A stretch of 7,808 bases of DNA from Peptococcaceae bacterium UBA3937. Lineage in GTDB: Bacteria; Bacillota; Peptococcia; DRI-13; DTU073. The stretch is from NCBI GenBank assembly GCA_002385735.1, contig DGEB01000033.1:2886-10693 (forward strand). The letters are read 5' to 3'. Below the pieces are notes generated by a model. That model was not told the origin of the DNA and ran no database searches. It worked only from the letters and a program-made list of their open reading frames with translations. Shown in pieces: positions 1-7,190 of the stretch (positions within the stretch are counted from its first letter, which is position 1; the number at the start of each line of letters is the position of its first letter). The position numbers were made by a program, and so were the translations under genes.

Positions 1-855
1 TTTGCCATTGCCGATGCCACCTCGCTTACCGAGGCCGGTTACGTAGGCGAAGACGTGGAGAATATTCTCCTGAAGCTGATTCAGGCGGCGGATTATGACG
101 TGGAAAAAGCGGAAAAAGGGATTATCTATATTGATGAAATAGATAAGATCGCCCGGAAATCGGAAAACCCCTCGATTACCAGGGACGTTTCCGGGGAAGG
201 GGTGCAACAGGCGCTGCTGAAGATTCTGGAAGGAACAGTGGCCAGTGTTCCGCCCCAGGGCGGACGGAAACACCCTCACCAGGAGTTTATCCAACTGGAT
301 ACCTCGAACATTCTCTTTATCTGTGGCGGGGCTTTCCAGGGTATTGAGCAGATCATTCAGAACCGGATTGGGAAGAAGACCATCGGTTTTGGCGCGGAAA
401 TAGTACCCCGACAGAACCAGCAAATCGGCGAATACTTACACCAGATCATGCCCACCGATTTGTTGAAGTTTGGGCTCATTCCGGAGTTTGTGGGGCGCCT
501 GCCGGTGATTGTAACTTTGGATGCCCTGGATGAAGAGGCTCTGGTGACAATCCTGAGTGAGCCGAAGAACGCTTTGGTGAAACAATACCAGAAGCTCTTT
601 GAACTGGATAATGTGACGCTGGAATTTAAGCCCGAAGCCCTTAGCGCGATTGCCCGGGAGGCCATCAAGCGGAAAACAGGGGCGCGCGGCTTAAGAACCA
701 TTGTGGAAGACCTGATGAAAAACGTGATGTATGAAATCCCGTCGCGGCTGGATATCCATAAAGTGATCGTGACGAAAGAGGCGGTACAGAACAAGGAAGA
801 ACTACTCCTGGTTACCACCAGTGAACGCAAGAAAAAGAAGGAAGAAAGCGCTTAA
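1..855 (+). CDS. clpX: ClpX, ATP-dependent unfoldase subunit of ClpXP protease (5'-truncated by window edge)
   Basis: ClpX is the AAA+ hexamer that unfolds tagged proteins and threads them into the ClpP peptidase in the cytoplasm. The reading frame is open from base 1, and 284 residues are visible of the usual roughly 420. The N-terminal zinc-binding domain and Walker A lie outside the window. Seen here, numbered from the first visible residue: pore-1 loop GYVG (13-16), Walker B IIYIDEID (41-48), the RKH pore loop (89-91), the IGF loop that docks on ClpP (IGFGA, 128-132), the arginine finger in PEFVGRLP (about 166) and sensor-2 GAR (227-229). All key elements are intact, and the sequence is close to Bacillus ClpX as I remember it. 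The C-terminus is a short Lys/Glu-rich tail. The stop is TAA, followed 12 bases later by a strong hairpin. The lonB and lonA genes downstream match the usual firmicute neighbourhood. Truncation is only an artefact of the window. Confidence 0.97.
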   Translation, partial: FAIADATSLTEAGYVGEDVENILLKLIQAADYDVEKAEKGIIYIDEIDKIARKSENPSITRDVSGEGVQQALLKILEGTVASVPPQGGRKHPHQEFIQLDTSNILFICGGAFQGIEQIIQNRIGKKTIGFGAEIVPRQNQQIGEYLHQIMPTDLLKFGLIPEFVGRLPVIVTLDALDEEALVTILSEPKNALVKQYQKLFELDNVTLEFKPEALSAIAREAIKRKTGARGLRTIVEDLMKNVMYEIPSRLDIHKVIVTKEAVQNKEELLLVTTSERKKKKEESA

Positions 856-867
856 CAGCCCATGATT

Positions 868-902
868 AAGAGCCAGGCAATTTGCCTGGCTCTTGAGCTT
901 TT
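868..902. terminator. Hairpin between converging clpX and SASP genes, probable bidirectional terminator
   Basis: Bases 868-880 and 882-894 are perfect reverse complements (13 bp around a single T, realistically an 11-bp stem with a five-base loop). A short T-rich stretch (TCTTGAGCTTTT) follows on the + strand. On the - strand the stem runs into CTTAATC, so the U-tract is weak in both directions. It lies 12 bp after the clpX stop and 22 bp beyond the end of the opposing spore-protein gene, so it can serve both. The stem is clear. Terminator function is inferred from its place and shape. Confidence 0.6.
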
Positions 903-916
903 CAAAAGGGAGGAGC

Positions 917-1093
917 TTAACGTGGCCCCAGGCTCCGTTCGGCAATTTCAATAGCCTTGCGTACCATCGAGCCACAGTTGCGGGAAGAGACATTACCAAA
1001 ATCACCATCGGCCTGAACCTGGTCGAAAAAGCCTAACTCTTTCGCACATTCCATCTTCAGGGTATCCGACATTACCTGGTTTCGTCTCGCCAT
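917..1093 (-). CDS. Small acid-soluble spore protein, alpha/beta type, SspF-like
   Basis: This is a 58-residue protein of the alpha/beta SASP family, the DNA-binding proteins that coat and protect spore DNA and are degraded by the GPR protease at germination. It matches the SspF subtype: the N-terminal ARRN..VMSD, then LKxExAKELGFxD (12-24, covering the region of the usual GPR cleavage site), then G..G....R..GxMVRKAIEIAE (from about 30 to 52). The start is the ATG at 1093, chosen because AAAAGGAGG (1101-1109 on this strand) sits seven bases upstream. An in-frame start 33 bases further upstream has no such site. Two cysteines (16 and 40) are unusual for this family. The gene is transcribed against clpX and head to head with lonB, so it has its own promoter, which I could not place convincingly. 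The SspF assignment is by recalled family pattern. Orthology to Bacillus sspF is uncertain because the locus differs. Confidence 0.85.
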   Translation of the reverse strand: MARRNQVMSDTLKMECAKELGFFDQVQADGDFGNVSSRNCGSMVRKAIEIAERSLGPR

Positions 1094-1193
1094 GCCCAGT
1101 CCTCCTTTTTGCTTTTTGGGGCTCATGTTTAGTTTGCGCTCTTTATAGCGGTTTCTTACCTTTAAAGCGCTGCATAATGTAGGAAAACGAGGA

Positions 1194-1223
1194 TAAAAAG
1201 GCGTTCATTCGGTCATCATATTA
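1194..1223 (+). promoter_or_regulatory. Candidate forespore (sigma-F/G-like) promoter for lonB
   Basis: TAAAAA (1194-1199), 17 bases, then CATATTA (1217-1223) resembles the sigma-G/F pattern TGAATA-N17/18-CATACTA with four of six and six of seven matches. It would start transcription about 35-40 bases before the lonB ATG. A second, overlapping reading is GCATA (1172-1176), 14 bases, then GGATAAAAAG (1191-1200), which partly fits a sigma-F pattern. The Bacillus lonB gene is known to be transcribed in the forespore, which is why I looked for this. Both matches are imperfect. The rest of the 174-bp gap (1094-1267) shows no other clear element beyond the two SD sequences. Confidence 0.3.
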
Positions 1224-1267
1224 TTATGAAACGAAGGATGAGACAATCGGGAAGGTGAGACATAAAG

Positions 1268-2992
1268 ATGGGAAGCTCAGGTTTTGGCAGCCTTTTTAGC
1301 ATTATTCAAATATTTTTTATTATCGTCATCGGGCTTTACTTTTTAAACCTGTTAAGAGGCCAGCAGGGCACCAAAGCGGTGGTGGGGCGGGAATCCAAAA
1401 GGGAGATCGACAAACTGGAGAAAATGCGGAAAATCAGGCTGAGCGAGCCCCTTTCCGAGCGGACCCGGCCGCAAAGCTTTCATGATATCATCGGGCAGGA
1501 AGAAGGCATCAAGGCGCTGAAAGCCGCCTTATGCGGGCCGAATCCCCAGCATATCATCATTTACGGCCCCCCGGGCGTAGGGAAAACGGCAGCGGCCCGG
1601 CTGGTGCTGGAGGAGGCGAAGAAAAACCCCCTTTCGCCCTTTAAAAAAGAGGCCAGATTTATCGAAGTAGACGGAGCCACCTCGCGTTTTGATGAAAGAG
1701 GGATTGCCGATCCTTTGATTGGGTCGGTCCATGACCCCATTTACCAGGGCGCCGGCGCCATGGGCATGGCCGGCATTCCCCAACCGAAACCGGGCGCGGT
1801 GACGAAAGCCCACGGCGGGGTTCTTTTTATTGATGAAATCGGGGAACTGCACCCCATCCAGATCAACAAGCTGTTAAAAATCCTGGAAGACCGGAAGGTG
1901 ATGCTGGAAAGCGTCTATTATTCCCCGGAAGATTCCAACATTCCCGGCTATATCCACGATATTTTTCAAAACGGGCTTCCGGCGGATTTCCGCTTAATCG
2001 GCGCCACCACCCGCCTGCCCCAGGAAATCCCGGCTGCCATCCGTTCCCGCTGCGTGGAAATCTATTTTCGCAGCCTGACCCCGGAAGAAATAAGAATTAT
2101 CGGTGCAAACGCGGCACGGAAGCTGGGTTTGCCCATCCGGGAAGAAGCCTTGGATGTCCTGCAAAAATACGCCACCAACGGGCGGGAAGCGGTCAATATT
2201 ACCCAGATTGCCGCAGGGATTGTCCTGAACGAGCAGCAGCTTGACCATCAACCGGGCAAACAGCCGGAGATCACGGCGGCCGAAATGGAATGGGTGGTGC
2301 AAAGCGGGCACTATACGCCGCGCCCTGAAAAGCAGGTTTTTGGGGAACCACAGGTGGGCGTGGCTAATGGCCTCGCCGTTTATGGTGCCAATTTAGGTAT
2401 GCTTCTTGAGATCGAGGTAACGGTCTTGCCTACGGAAAAGGAACGGGGACAGATTACCATTACCGGCATTGTGGAAGAAGAGGAACTGCCCGGCATGGGT
2501 GGGCATACGATGCGCCGGAAAAGTATGGCCAAAGGCTCGGTGGAAAACGTGCTCACCGTTTTACGGGGCGCCTTAAAGATTGACTGCCACAAATACGATA
2601 TTCATGTGAATTTCCCCGGGGGCATCCCCACCGACGGGCCTTCGGCGGGTGTAGCTATTGCCACGGCTATTTACTCGGCGATTAAGAACATTCCCATCGA
2701 TAACCGGGTGGCGATGACCGGGGAGCTTTCGGTGCGCGGCTATGTTAAACCGGTGGGCGGGGTAGTGTCCAAGGTAAATGCCGCCCGGCAGGCCGGAGCA
2801 AAAAAGGTGCTGATTCCCAAAGAAAACTGGCAGTCTCTTTTTGCCCAAAGCAAGGACATTGAAATTATCCCGGTGGAGAAACTGGAGGAAGTATTAGCGC
2901 AGGCCTTGCTTTACCCTCCTTCCGCCCCGGATTTGTCTTCTCCGGCCCGGGCGGTAAGTTCCCCCGCTCATTTTCATTTGGTTTGCTTGTAG
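1268..2992 (+). CDS. lonB: LonB, membrane-anchored ATP-dependent Lon-type protease
   Basis: LonB is a AAA+ serine-lysine protease that in Bacillus is made in the forespore and sits at its membrane. The 574 residues show one N-terminal membrane segment (about 11-29), which replaces the large substrate-binding domain of LonA. An AAA+ module follows, with Walker A GPPGVGKT (100-107), Walker B LFIDE (186-190), sensor-1 GATTR (245-249) and arginines in IRSR (258-261). The C-terminal protease domain has the catalytic Ser459 in DGPSAG (456-461) and Lys502 in VSKVNAA. The Ser-Lys distance of 43 equals that of E. coli Lon. The ATG at 1268 has GGGAAGGTGAG (1249-1259) eight bases upstream. The protein is slightly longer than the usual roughly 550 residues, because of a Pro/Ser/Ala-rich tail after about residue 548. 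No terminator is visible before lonA, so read-through into lonA is possible. Identity is firm; forespore expression is inferred from the family. Confidence 0.97.
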   Translation: MGSSGFGSLFSIIQIFFIIVIGLYFLNLLRGQQGTKAVVGRESKREIDKLEKMRKIRLSEPLSERTRPQSFHDIIGQEEGIKALKAALCGPNPQHIIIYGPPGVGKTAAARLVLEEAKKNPLSPFKKEARFIEVDGATSRFDERGIADPLIGSVHDPIYQGAGAMGMAGIPQPKPGAVTKAHGGVLFIDEIGELHPIQINKLLKILEDRKVMLESVYYSPEDSNIPGYIHDIFQNGLPADFRLIGATTRLPQEIPAAIRSRCVEIYFRSLTPEEIRIIGANAARKLGLPIREEALDVLQKYATNGREAVNITQIAAGIVLNEQQLDHQPGKQPEITAAEMEWVVQSGHYTPRPEKQVFGEPQVGVANGLAVYGANLGMLLEIEVTVLPTEKERGQITITGIVEEEELPGMGGHTMRRKSMAKGSVENVLTVLRGALKIDCHKYDIHVNFPGGIPTDGPSAGVAIATAIYSAIKNIPIDNRVAMTGELSVRGYVKPVGGVVSKVNAARQAGAKKVLIPKENWQSLFAQSKDIEIIPVEKLEEVLAQALLYPPSAPDLSSPARAVSSPAHFHLVCL

Positions 2993-3039
2993 CATAATTG
3001 GCAATTTTATGATAAACTCTACTGTGGGTTAGACATTCT

Positions 3040-3059
3040 AGGAGGTTTGTATAGGAGGT
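3040..3059 (+). promoter_or_regulatory. Two tandem Shine-Dalgarno sequences ahead of lonA
   Basis: AGGAGGT occurs twice, at 3040-3046 and 3053-3059, 13 bases apart. Only the second has proper spacing (nine bases) to the lonA ATG at 3069. No ATG, GTG or TTG lies at a usable distance from the first. The 76-bp gap also holds a weak sigma-A-like pair, TTGCTT (2983-2988) and TATGAT (3008-3013), whose 19-base spacer is longer than ideal. I saw no CIRCE element and no CtsR-type heat-shock repeat here. Confidence 0.6.
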
Positions 3060-3068
3060 ACAGGATTA

Positions 3069-5402
3069 ATGGGAGAAAAAAACGCTGACGGCACCACTCG
3101 GATTATTCCGTTGCTTCCCTTGCGCGGGGTGATGGTTTTTCCATATATGGTGCAGCATTTGGATGTGGGGAGAGAAAAGTCCATCAAAGCACTGGAAGAG
3201 GCCATGATCCAGGAAAGGGAGATTTTTCTGGCGACCCAACTGGATGCCCAGACCGATGACCCTGGTTCAGAAGAAATCTATAAATTTGGAACTATTGCAG
3301 AAATCAAGCAGTTGCTCAAGCTGCCCGGCGGGACCATTCGTGTCCTGGTGGAAGGTTTACGGCGGGGAGAAATCCTGGAATATGTGGAGAAAGAGCCTTT
3401 CTTCAAGGTGAGGATCAGGGAATATTACGACAAGAAGGAAAAATCCCCTGAAATTGAAGCCTTGATGCGGAATTTGGTGGACCATTTTGAGCAGTACGTC
3501 AAGTTAAGTCGAAAGATTTCGCCCGAGACGGTTGTGGCCATCGTGACGATTGAAGACCCGCACCGTCTGGCCGATTTAATTGCCGCCCATTTGAATTTGA
3601 AAATTCCCGAAAAACAGGCGATTCTGGAAGCCATCGACATCAGAAAACGACTGGAAAAGCTCTGTGAAATCATCATTAACGAGATCGAAATCCTGGAACT
3701 GGAGCGGCGCATCAATATGCGCGTGCGGAAACAGATGGAGAAAACCCAGAAGGAATATTACCTGAGGGAGCAGATGAAAGCGATCCAGAAGGAATTAGGG
3801 GATCGGGACGAACGGGGTAACGAGATTGAGGAATACCGGAACAGGATTAAAGAGGCCCAGCTTCCTCCTGAGGCGGAAGAAAAAGCCTTAAAAGAGGTGG
3901 AACGTCTCGAAAAAATGCCGCCTATGGTGGCCGAATCGGCGGTAATCAGGAGTTATCTCGATTGGCTGTTGGCGATTCCCTGGAACAATGAGACCGAAGA
4001 CCGCATTGATATCAAGGAAGCGGAGAAAATCCTCAACGAAGACCACTATGGACTTCTTAAGGCGAAAGAAAGAATCCTGGAGTATCTCGCGGTGCGGAAG
4101 CTGACCAAAACCATTAAAGGCCCCATTATTTGTTTCGTGGGACCTCCGGGTGTAGGAAAAACTTCTCTGGCCAAATCGGTGGCCAGAGCCCTGGGGAGAA
4201 AATTTGTCCGGATGTCCCTGGGGGGAGTAAGGGATGAGGCTGAAATCCGCGGGCACCGGCGCACCTATGTGGGGGCCTTGCCCGGCCGCATCATCCAGGG
4301 GCTGAGAAACGCCGAAACAAGAAACCCGGTCTTTCTCCTCGATGAAGTGGACAAGATGAGCATGGATTTCCGGGGCGACCCGTCGGCCGCCCTCCTGGAG
4401 GTATTGGATCCGGAACAAAACAGCACCTTTAGCGACCATTACATTGAAGTCCCGGTGGATTTGTCCCATGTCCTGTTTATTACCACCGCCAATGTGGCCT
4501 ATAACATTCCCCGGCCGCTTTTGGACCGGATGGAATTAATTCAGATTTCCAGCTATACCGAAGAGGAAAAGCTGCAAATTGCCCATCGCTATTTGTTACC
4601 CCGGCAAATCAAGGAAAACGGCTTACAGCCGGACCAAATCAGGATCGGGCTGAACACCATCCGTAATGTGATTCGCTACTATACGCGGGAAACCGGGGTC
4701 AGAAACCTGGAGCGGGAACTGGCCGGTGTCTGCCGTAAGGCGGCGAAAATCATTGCCGAGGGGACCCAACAGAAGGTTACCGTGACGCCCCGCAATCTGG
4801 AAAAATTCCTCGGGATACCCCGTTACCGTTATGGAGTATCGGAACAGGAGAACCTGGTGGGAGTAGCCACGGGCTTAGCCTGGACCGAGGTCGGTGGCGA
4901 AGTGTTAAAAATTGAGGTCGCGCTCCTGTCGGGGAAAGGCAACCTGCTTTTGACCGGCAAACTGGGCGAGGTGATGAAGGAATCGGCCCAGACCGGCTTT
5001 ACCTATGTCCGCTCGCGGATTAAAAATTTGGAGCTGGAAGAAGATTTCCATGAAAAATATGATGTGCATATTCATATTCCGGAAGGAGCCATTCCCAAAG
5101 ATGGTCCCTCCGCCGGAATCACCATCGCCACGGCTTTAGCTTCGGCCCTCAGTAACCGTAAAGTGAACAGCAATGTGGCGATGACCGGTGAAATCACCCT
5201 GCGCGGCCGGGTTCTTCCGGTGGGAGGGATCAAGGAAAAAGTACTGGCTGCTCACCGGGCAGGTTGCAAGGTGATCATCCTGCCTGCGGAAAACAAAAAA
5301 GACCTGGAGGATATTCCCGCCAATATTAAAAAGTCCCTGGAGTTTGAACTGGTCGAAAGCATGGATGAAGTCCTGGAAAAAGCCCTGGAGCCGAAGGAGT
5401 AA
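3069..5402 (+). CDS. lonA: LonA, cytosolic ATP-dependent Lon protease
   Basis: LonA is the soluble homo-oligomeric Lon protease that degrades misfolded and some regulatory proteins. The 777 residues are full family length (Bacillus LonA is about 774). They comprise the N-terminal substrate-binding domain opening with [14 protein letters not shown] (12-25), a charged helical/coiled-coil stretch (about 195-290), and an AAA+ module with Walker A GPPGVGKT (358-365), Walker B FLLDEVDK (422-429) and sensor-1 region ITTAN (471-475). The Lon proteolytic domain has catalytic Ser681 in KDGPSAG and Lys724 in GGIKEK, again 43 residues apart. All catalytic and nucleotide-binding residues are present. The start is the ATG at 3069 with AGGAGGT nine bases upstream. 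The stop is five bases before the preferred engB start, and the last codons supply the engB ribosome-binding site, so the two genes are almost certainly one transcript. No heat-shock operator is visible upstream. Confidence 0.98.
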   Translation: MGEKNADGTTRIIPLLPLRGVMVFPYMVQHLDVGREKSIKALEEAMIQEREIFLATQLDAQTDDPGSEEIYKFGTIAEIKQLLKLPGGTIRVLVEGLRRGEILEYVEKEPFFKVRIREYYDKKEKSPEIEALMRNLVDHFEQYVKLSRKISPETVVAIVTIEDPHRLADLIAAHLNLKIPEKQAILEAIDIRKRLEKLCEIIINEIEILELERRINMRVRKQMEKTQKEYYLREQMKAIQKELGDRDERGNEIEEYRNRIKEAQLPPEAEEKALKEVERLEKMPPMVAESAVIRSYLDWLLAIPWNNETEDRIDIKEAEKILNEDHYGLLKAKERILEYLAVRKLTKTIKGPIICFVGPPGVGKTSLAKSVARALGRKFVRMSLGGVRDEAEIRGHRRTYVGALPGRIIQGLRNAETRNPVFLLDEVDKMSMDFRGDPSAALLEVLDPEQNSTFSDHYIEVPVDLSHVLFITTANVAYNIPRPLLDRMELIQISSYTEEEKLQIAHRYLLPRQIKENGLQPDQIRIGLNTIRNVIRYYTRETGVRNLERELAGVCRKAAKIIAEGTQQKVTVTPRNLEKFLGIPRYRYGVSEQENLVGVATGLAWTEVGGEVLKIEVALLSGKGNLLLTGKLGEVMKESAQTGFTYVRSRIKNLELEEDFHEKYDVHIHIPEGAIPKDGPSAGITIATALASALSNRKVNSNVAMTGEITLRGRVLPVGGIKEKVLAAHRAGCKVIILPAENKKDLEDIPANIKKSLEFELVESMDEVLEKALEPKE

Positions 5403-5407
5403 TCGTG

Positions 5408-6025
5408 ATGCAAATCCGGAGTGCCGCCTTTGTCGTTAGTGCGGTTAATCCCCAGCAGTACCCGCAAACGGAGCAGCCGGAAATCGCCCTGGTGGGAAGG
5501 TCCAATGTGGGCAAGTCCTCTTTTTTGAACAAGTTTTTGAACCGCCGGAACCTGGCGAAAACCAGCAGTACCCCCGGCAAAACCCAGACGATCAATTTCT
5601 ATCATGTGAACGGCGCATGGTATTTCGTGGATCTGCCCGGTTACGGTTTTGCCCGCGTGGCCCGGGCCACGCAGGCCAGGTGGGCCCGCTTTATCAACCG
5701 GTATCTCTACCAGCGGAAGCCCCTGGTGGGGATTATCCAACTGGTGGATATCCGGCATGCGCCGACCCAGGATGATGTAACAATGCAGGAGTGGCTGCAA
5801 GAATGCGGTTTGCCTTATTTGGTCATCGCGACGAAAGCGGATAAAATCTCCCGGGGGCAATACAATAAACAGATTCAGAGCATTAAGGAAAAGCTGAACA
5901 TTGCTCCTGAAATCCCCGTTTTCCCCTGTTCATCGGAAACCGGGGAAGGCATGGATAAGGTTGCGGACTGGATTGAAAGCTTAATCAGTCCTTTTCAGCA
6001 GGAGGAACCAGGGGAGGAGCGCTAA
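5408..6025 (+). CDS. engB: EngB/YsxC/YihA, ribosome-biogenesis GTPase
   Basis: EngB is a TRAFAC-class GTPase that acts in late assembly of the 50S ribosomal subunit and is essential in many bacteria. From the ATG at 5408 it has 205 residues, the normal size. The G motifs are intact: G1 GRSNVGKSS (30-38), the switch-I segment STPGKTQT (54-61), G3 DLPGYG (75-80), G4 TKAD (142-145) and G5-like CSSETG (174-179). A GTG at 5405 directly precedes the ATG. I prefer the ATG because AAGGAG (5394-5399) is eight bases away, against five for the GTG, but the difference is one residue. It follows lonA after a five-base gap, as in Bacillus. Its last 41 bases overlap the end of the opposing lipoprotein gene, and its C-terminal Gln/Glu-rich tail lies in that overlap. 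Confidence 0.96.
   Translation: MQIRSAAFVVSAVNPQQYPQTEQPEIALVGRSNVGKSSFLNKFLNRRNLAKTSSTPGKTQTINFYHVNGAWYFVDLPGYGFARVARATQARWARFINRYLYQRKPLVGIIQLVDIRHAPTQDDVTMQEWLQECGLPYLVIATKADKISRGQYNKQIQSIKEKLNIAPEIPVFPCSSETGEGMDKVADWIESLISPFQQEEPGEER
5655..5672. repeat. 18-bp perfect palindrome inside engB
   Basis: The 18 bases read identically on both strands, centred on CCCGGG. They lie within the codons for the Arg/Ala-rich segment after the G3 motif (near residues 83-88). By simple counting a perfect 18-bp palindrome is expected only a few times per hundred windows of this size, although GC-rich Ala/Arg codons raise that chance. No function is assigned. Confidence 0.6.
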
Positions 6026-7190
6026 GCTCTTTTACCGCCCGGGGCGCAAGAGGAGCCTTCAATTCCTTTGCTTCAAGGAGAAAAGCATGGAGTTTTTGGA
6101 GCATCTTTTCCTCGATGACCGCTTCCTGCGGCCAGCAGCCCAGGTTTTTGTAGCGGGCGATTCCTCTAATCAAAGCCTTTTCCTTTAACTCCGGGAAGCA
6201 GGCTTTTACAGTCATCGCCAATTCATCCGGGCCGCTTTGTTCAATCCAATCCAGGGCCCGGGCGTAAGCATTCAAGAATCGTTGGTACTTTTCCCCCTCC
6301 AGGGGGATTTTTTCTTTGGCTACGCTGATCACGGAAGTAAGCATTGGCCCGGTGTATTCATGTAAGGAGACGGCCATTTCGCCCATCCCTTCCTGCTCTA
6401 AAAAACTGGTGGCCGGCTCCGTGGCCAGGAAAAACTGCGCCGTGCCGCTTTGATAAGTGCCGACTCTAAGGGCCGGGGGCAGGTTATTGATGATATGCAC
6501 ATCCACCAGCGGGCGAAGCCCTTGTTCCCTCAAGGTCTTTTCCAGCACGATTTGGGAAAAGTCGCCGATTCTGGTCCCCAGAATTACCTTGCCTTTGGTG
6601 GCAGCCCAGTTGAAAGCTTCCCGCTGTTGCTCCGCCGGCCGGTTTTGACCCGGCGTGCCGTTTTGCGCCGGCATCTCGTTTTGTGCCTTTGTATTGTGTT
6701 GCTCGGGCACTTCGTTTTGCGCCGATGTCTCATTTTGTCCCGGCGCCTTGTTTCCGTCGCCCTTTTGGGGGCGGGAAAGCAGCGCCCAGCCGTTCTGGAT
6801 GGTGCAGGGGGCCAGATAAACAAGTTTACCGGCCTGTTCCTGTTGATGAAGGAAAAAGCCCAGTTCCGCGCCGAGCAGGATTAAATCATATTTCCCACTA
6901 AGAACGCCTTCTACCGCTTCCTGGGTAGAGGCGTATTTTTGTATTTCGAGGTGGAGCTTTTCCCCGGCAAAAAAGTTCTTTTGCCGGGCCACATAGAGGG
7001 GAAGATACAAAAGAGAATCTTCCTCGTAGCCCAGGACTAATGTGGAGTCGGCCTTTCGGGGCGCCTCTTCGCGGGGCTGTTCCTCAAAAGGTTCTGGCTT
7101 TGCGCAGCCCGCGCCAAGGAATAGGAAGGGAAAAGTCATGCTTACAATTAGCAAAAAAACGCCTAAGGAAAGCTTATTGTTGCTTGCCAC
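5985..7190 (-). CDS. Solute-binding lipoprotein, NMT1/SsuA-like ABC-transporter type, with repeat insertion
   Basis: The 401-residue protein begins with a signal peptide (basic NNK, hydrophobic core about 8-25) ending in GAG-Cys29, a lipobox with an unusual Gly at -3, so it is probably a lipid-anchored surface protein. The mature part resembles periplasmic-binding folds of the NMT1/SsuA/ThiY group: a first strand LVLGYEED (51-58), LPLYVARQKNFF, a helix ending in SGKYDLILLG, and a second-lobe entry KGKVILGTRIGDF (199-211). The ligand cannot be read from the sequence. Between GWALLSRP (134-141) and that second lobe lies a Gln/Asn/Pro-rich hexapeptide repeat (151-186), absent from ordinary family members as I know them. 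The start is the GTG at 7190, since GGAGG (7201-7205) is 10 bases upstream and the signal peptide then begins correctly. The earlier in-frame ATG at 7271 would add an uncharacteristic extension. No permease or ATPase gene is adjacent, so it is an orphan binding protein here. Its 3' end overlaps engB by 41 bases with no terminator. Confidence 0.82.
   Translation of the reverse strand: MASNNKLSLGVFLLIVSMTFPFLFLGAGCAKPEPFEEQPREEAPRKADSTLVLGYEEDSLLYLPLYVARQKNFFAGEKLHLEIQKYASTQEAVEGVLSGKYDLILLGAELGFFLHQQEQAGKLVYLAPCTIQNGWALLSRPQKGDGNKAPGQNETSAQNEVPEQHNTKAQNEMPAQNGTPGQNRPAEQQREAFNWAATKGKVILGTRIGDFSQIVLEKTLREQGLRPLVDVHIINNLPPALRVGTYQSGTAQFFLATEPATSFLEQEGMGEMAVSLHEYTGPMLTSVISVAKEKIPLEGEKYQRFLNAYARALDWIEQSGPDELAMTVKACFPELKEKALIRGIARYKNLGCWPQEAVIEEKMLQKLHAFLLEAKELKAPLAPRAVKELSAPPLVPPAEKD
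6012..6033 (+). terminator. Weak hairpin with T-run at the engB stop codon
   Basis: GAGC (6017-6020) and GCTC (6026-6029) pair around a five-base loop that contains the engB TAA stop. Wobble pairs could extend the stem by about four, and TTTT follows (6030-6033). It is the only candidate terminator for the lonA-engB transcript. The stem is short and the T-run brief, and the same bases encode the end of the opposing gene, so this may be chance. Confidence 0.3.
6633..6740 (-). repeat. Six tandem 18-bp units encoding hexapeptides of AQNExP type
   Basis: Six consecutive 18-base units lie within the lipoprotein gene. On the coding strand they translate to GQNETS, AQNEVP, EQHNTK, AQNEMP, AQNGTP and GQNRPA. 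A degenerate seventh, EQQREA, follows (6615-6632). On the + strand each unit carries a core close to CGTTTTGCGCC. Units have diverged by several bases, so this is an old or slowly drifting array rather than a fresh duplication. Unit length is a multiple of three, so changes in copy number keep the frame. The array lies where related binding proteins have the short linker between the two lobes. Confidence 0.9.

Noticed and set aside
1094..1230. Sigma-G promoter for the SASP gene on the - strand
   Set aside because: CATTATG (1179-1173) and CATAATA (1228-1222) resemble -10 elements, but neither has an acceptable -35 at 17-18 bases, so no site is called.
2993..3068. Heat-shock operator (CIRCE or CtsR type) before lonA
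   Set aside because: Only a short imperfect inverted repeat around TTGGCAA is present. It does not match either known operator pattern.
3040..3068. Leader peptide driven by the first SD sequence before lonA
   Set aside because: No ATG, GTG or TTG lies at a usable distance downstream of 3046.
3888..4469. Long antisense open frame of 193 codons within lonA
   Set aside because: It lies opposite an intact, conserved AAA+ domain and its translation shows no recognisable domain. It is a shadow of codon composition.
5252..5860. Antisense open frame of 202 codons across the lonA-engB junction
   Set aside because: It is antisense to two clearly real genes, and nothing in its translation resembles a protein family.
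6633..6740. Short regular 18-bp repeats as a possible CRISPR array
   Set aside because: There are no unique spacers, the units are directly contiguous, unit length is a multiple of three and the whole array is in frame within a lipoprotein gene.
6450..6901. Several open frames on the + strand opposite the lipoprotein repeat
   Set aside because: The repeat unit is stop-free in several frames, which keeps these open by composition. They have no convincing SD sequence or protein family pattern.
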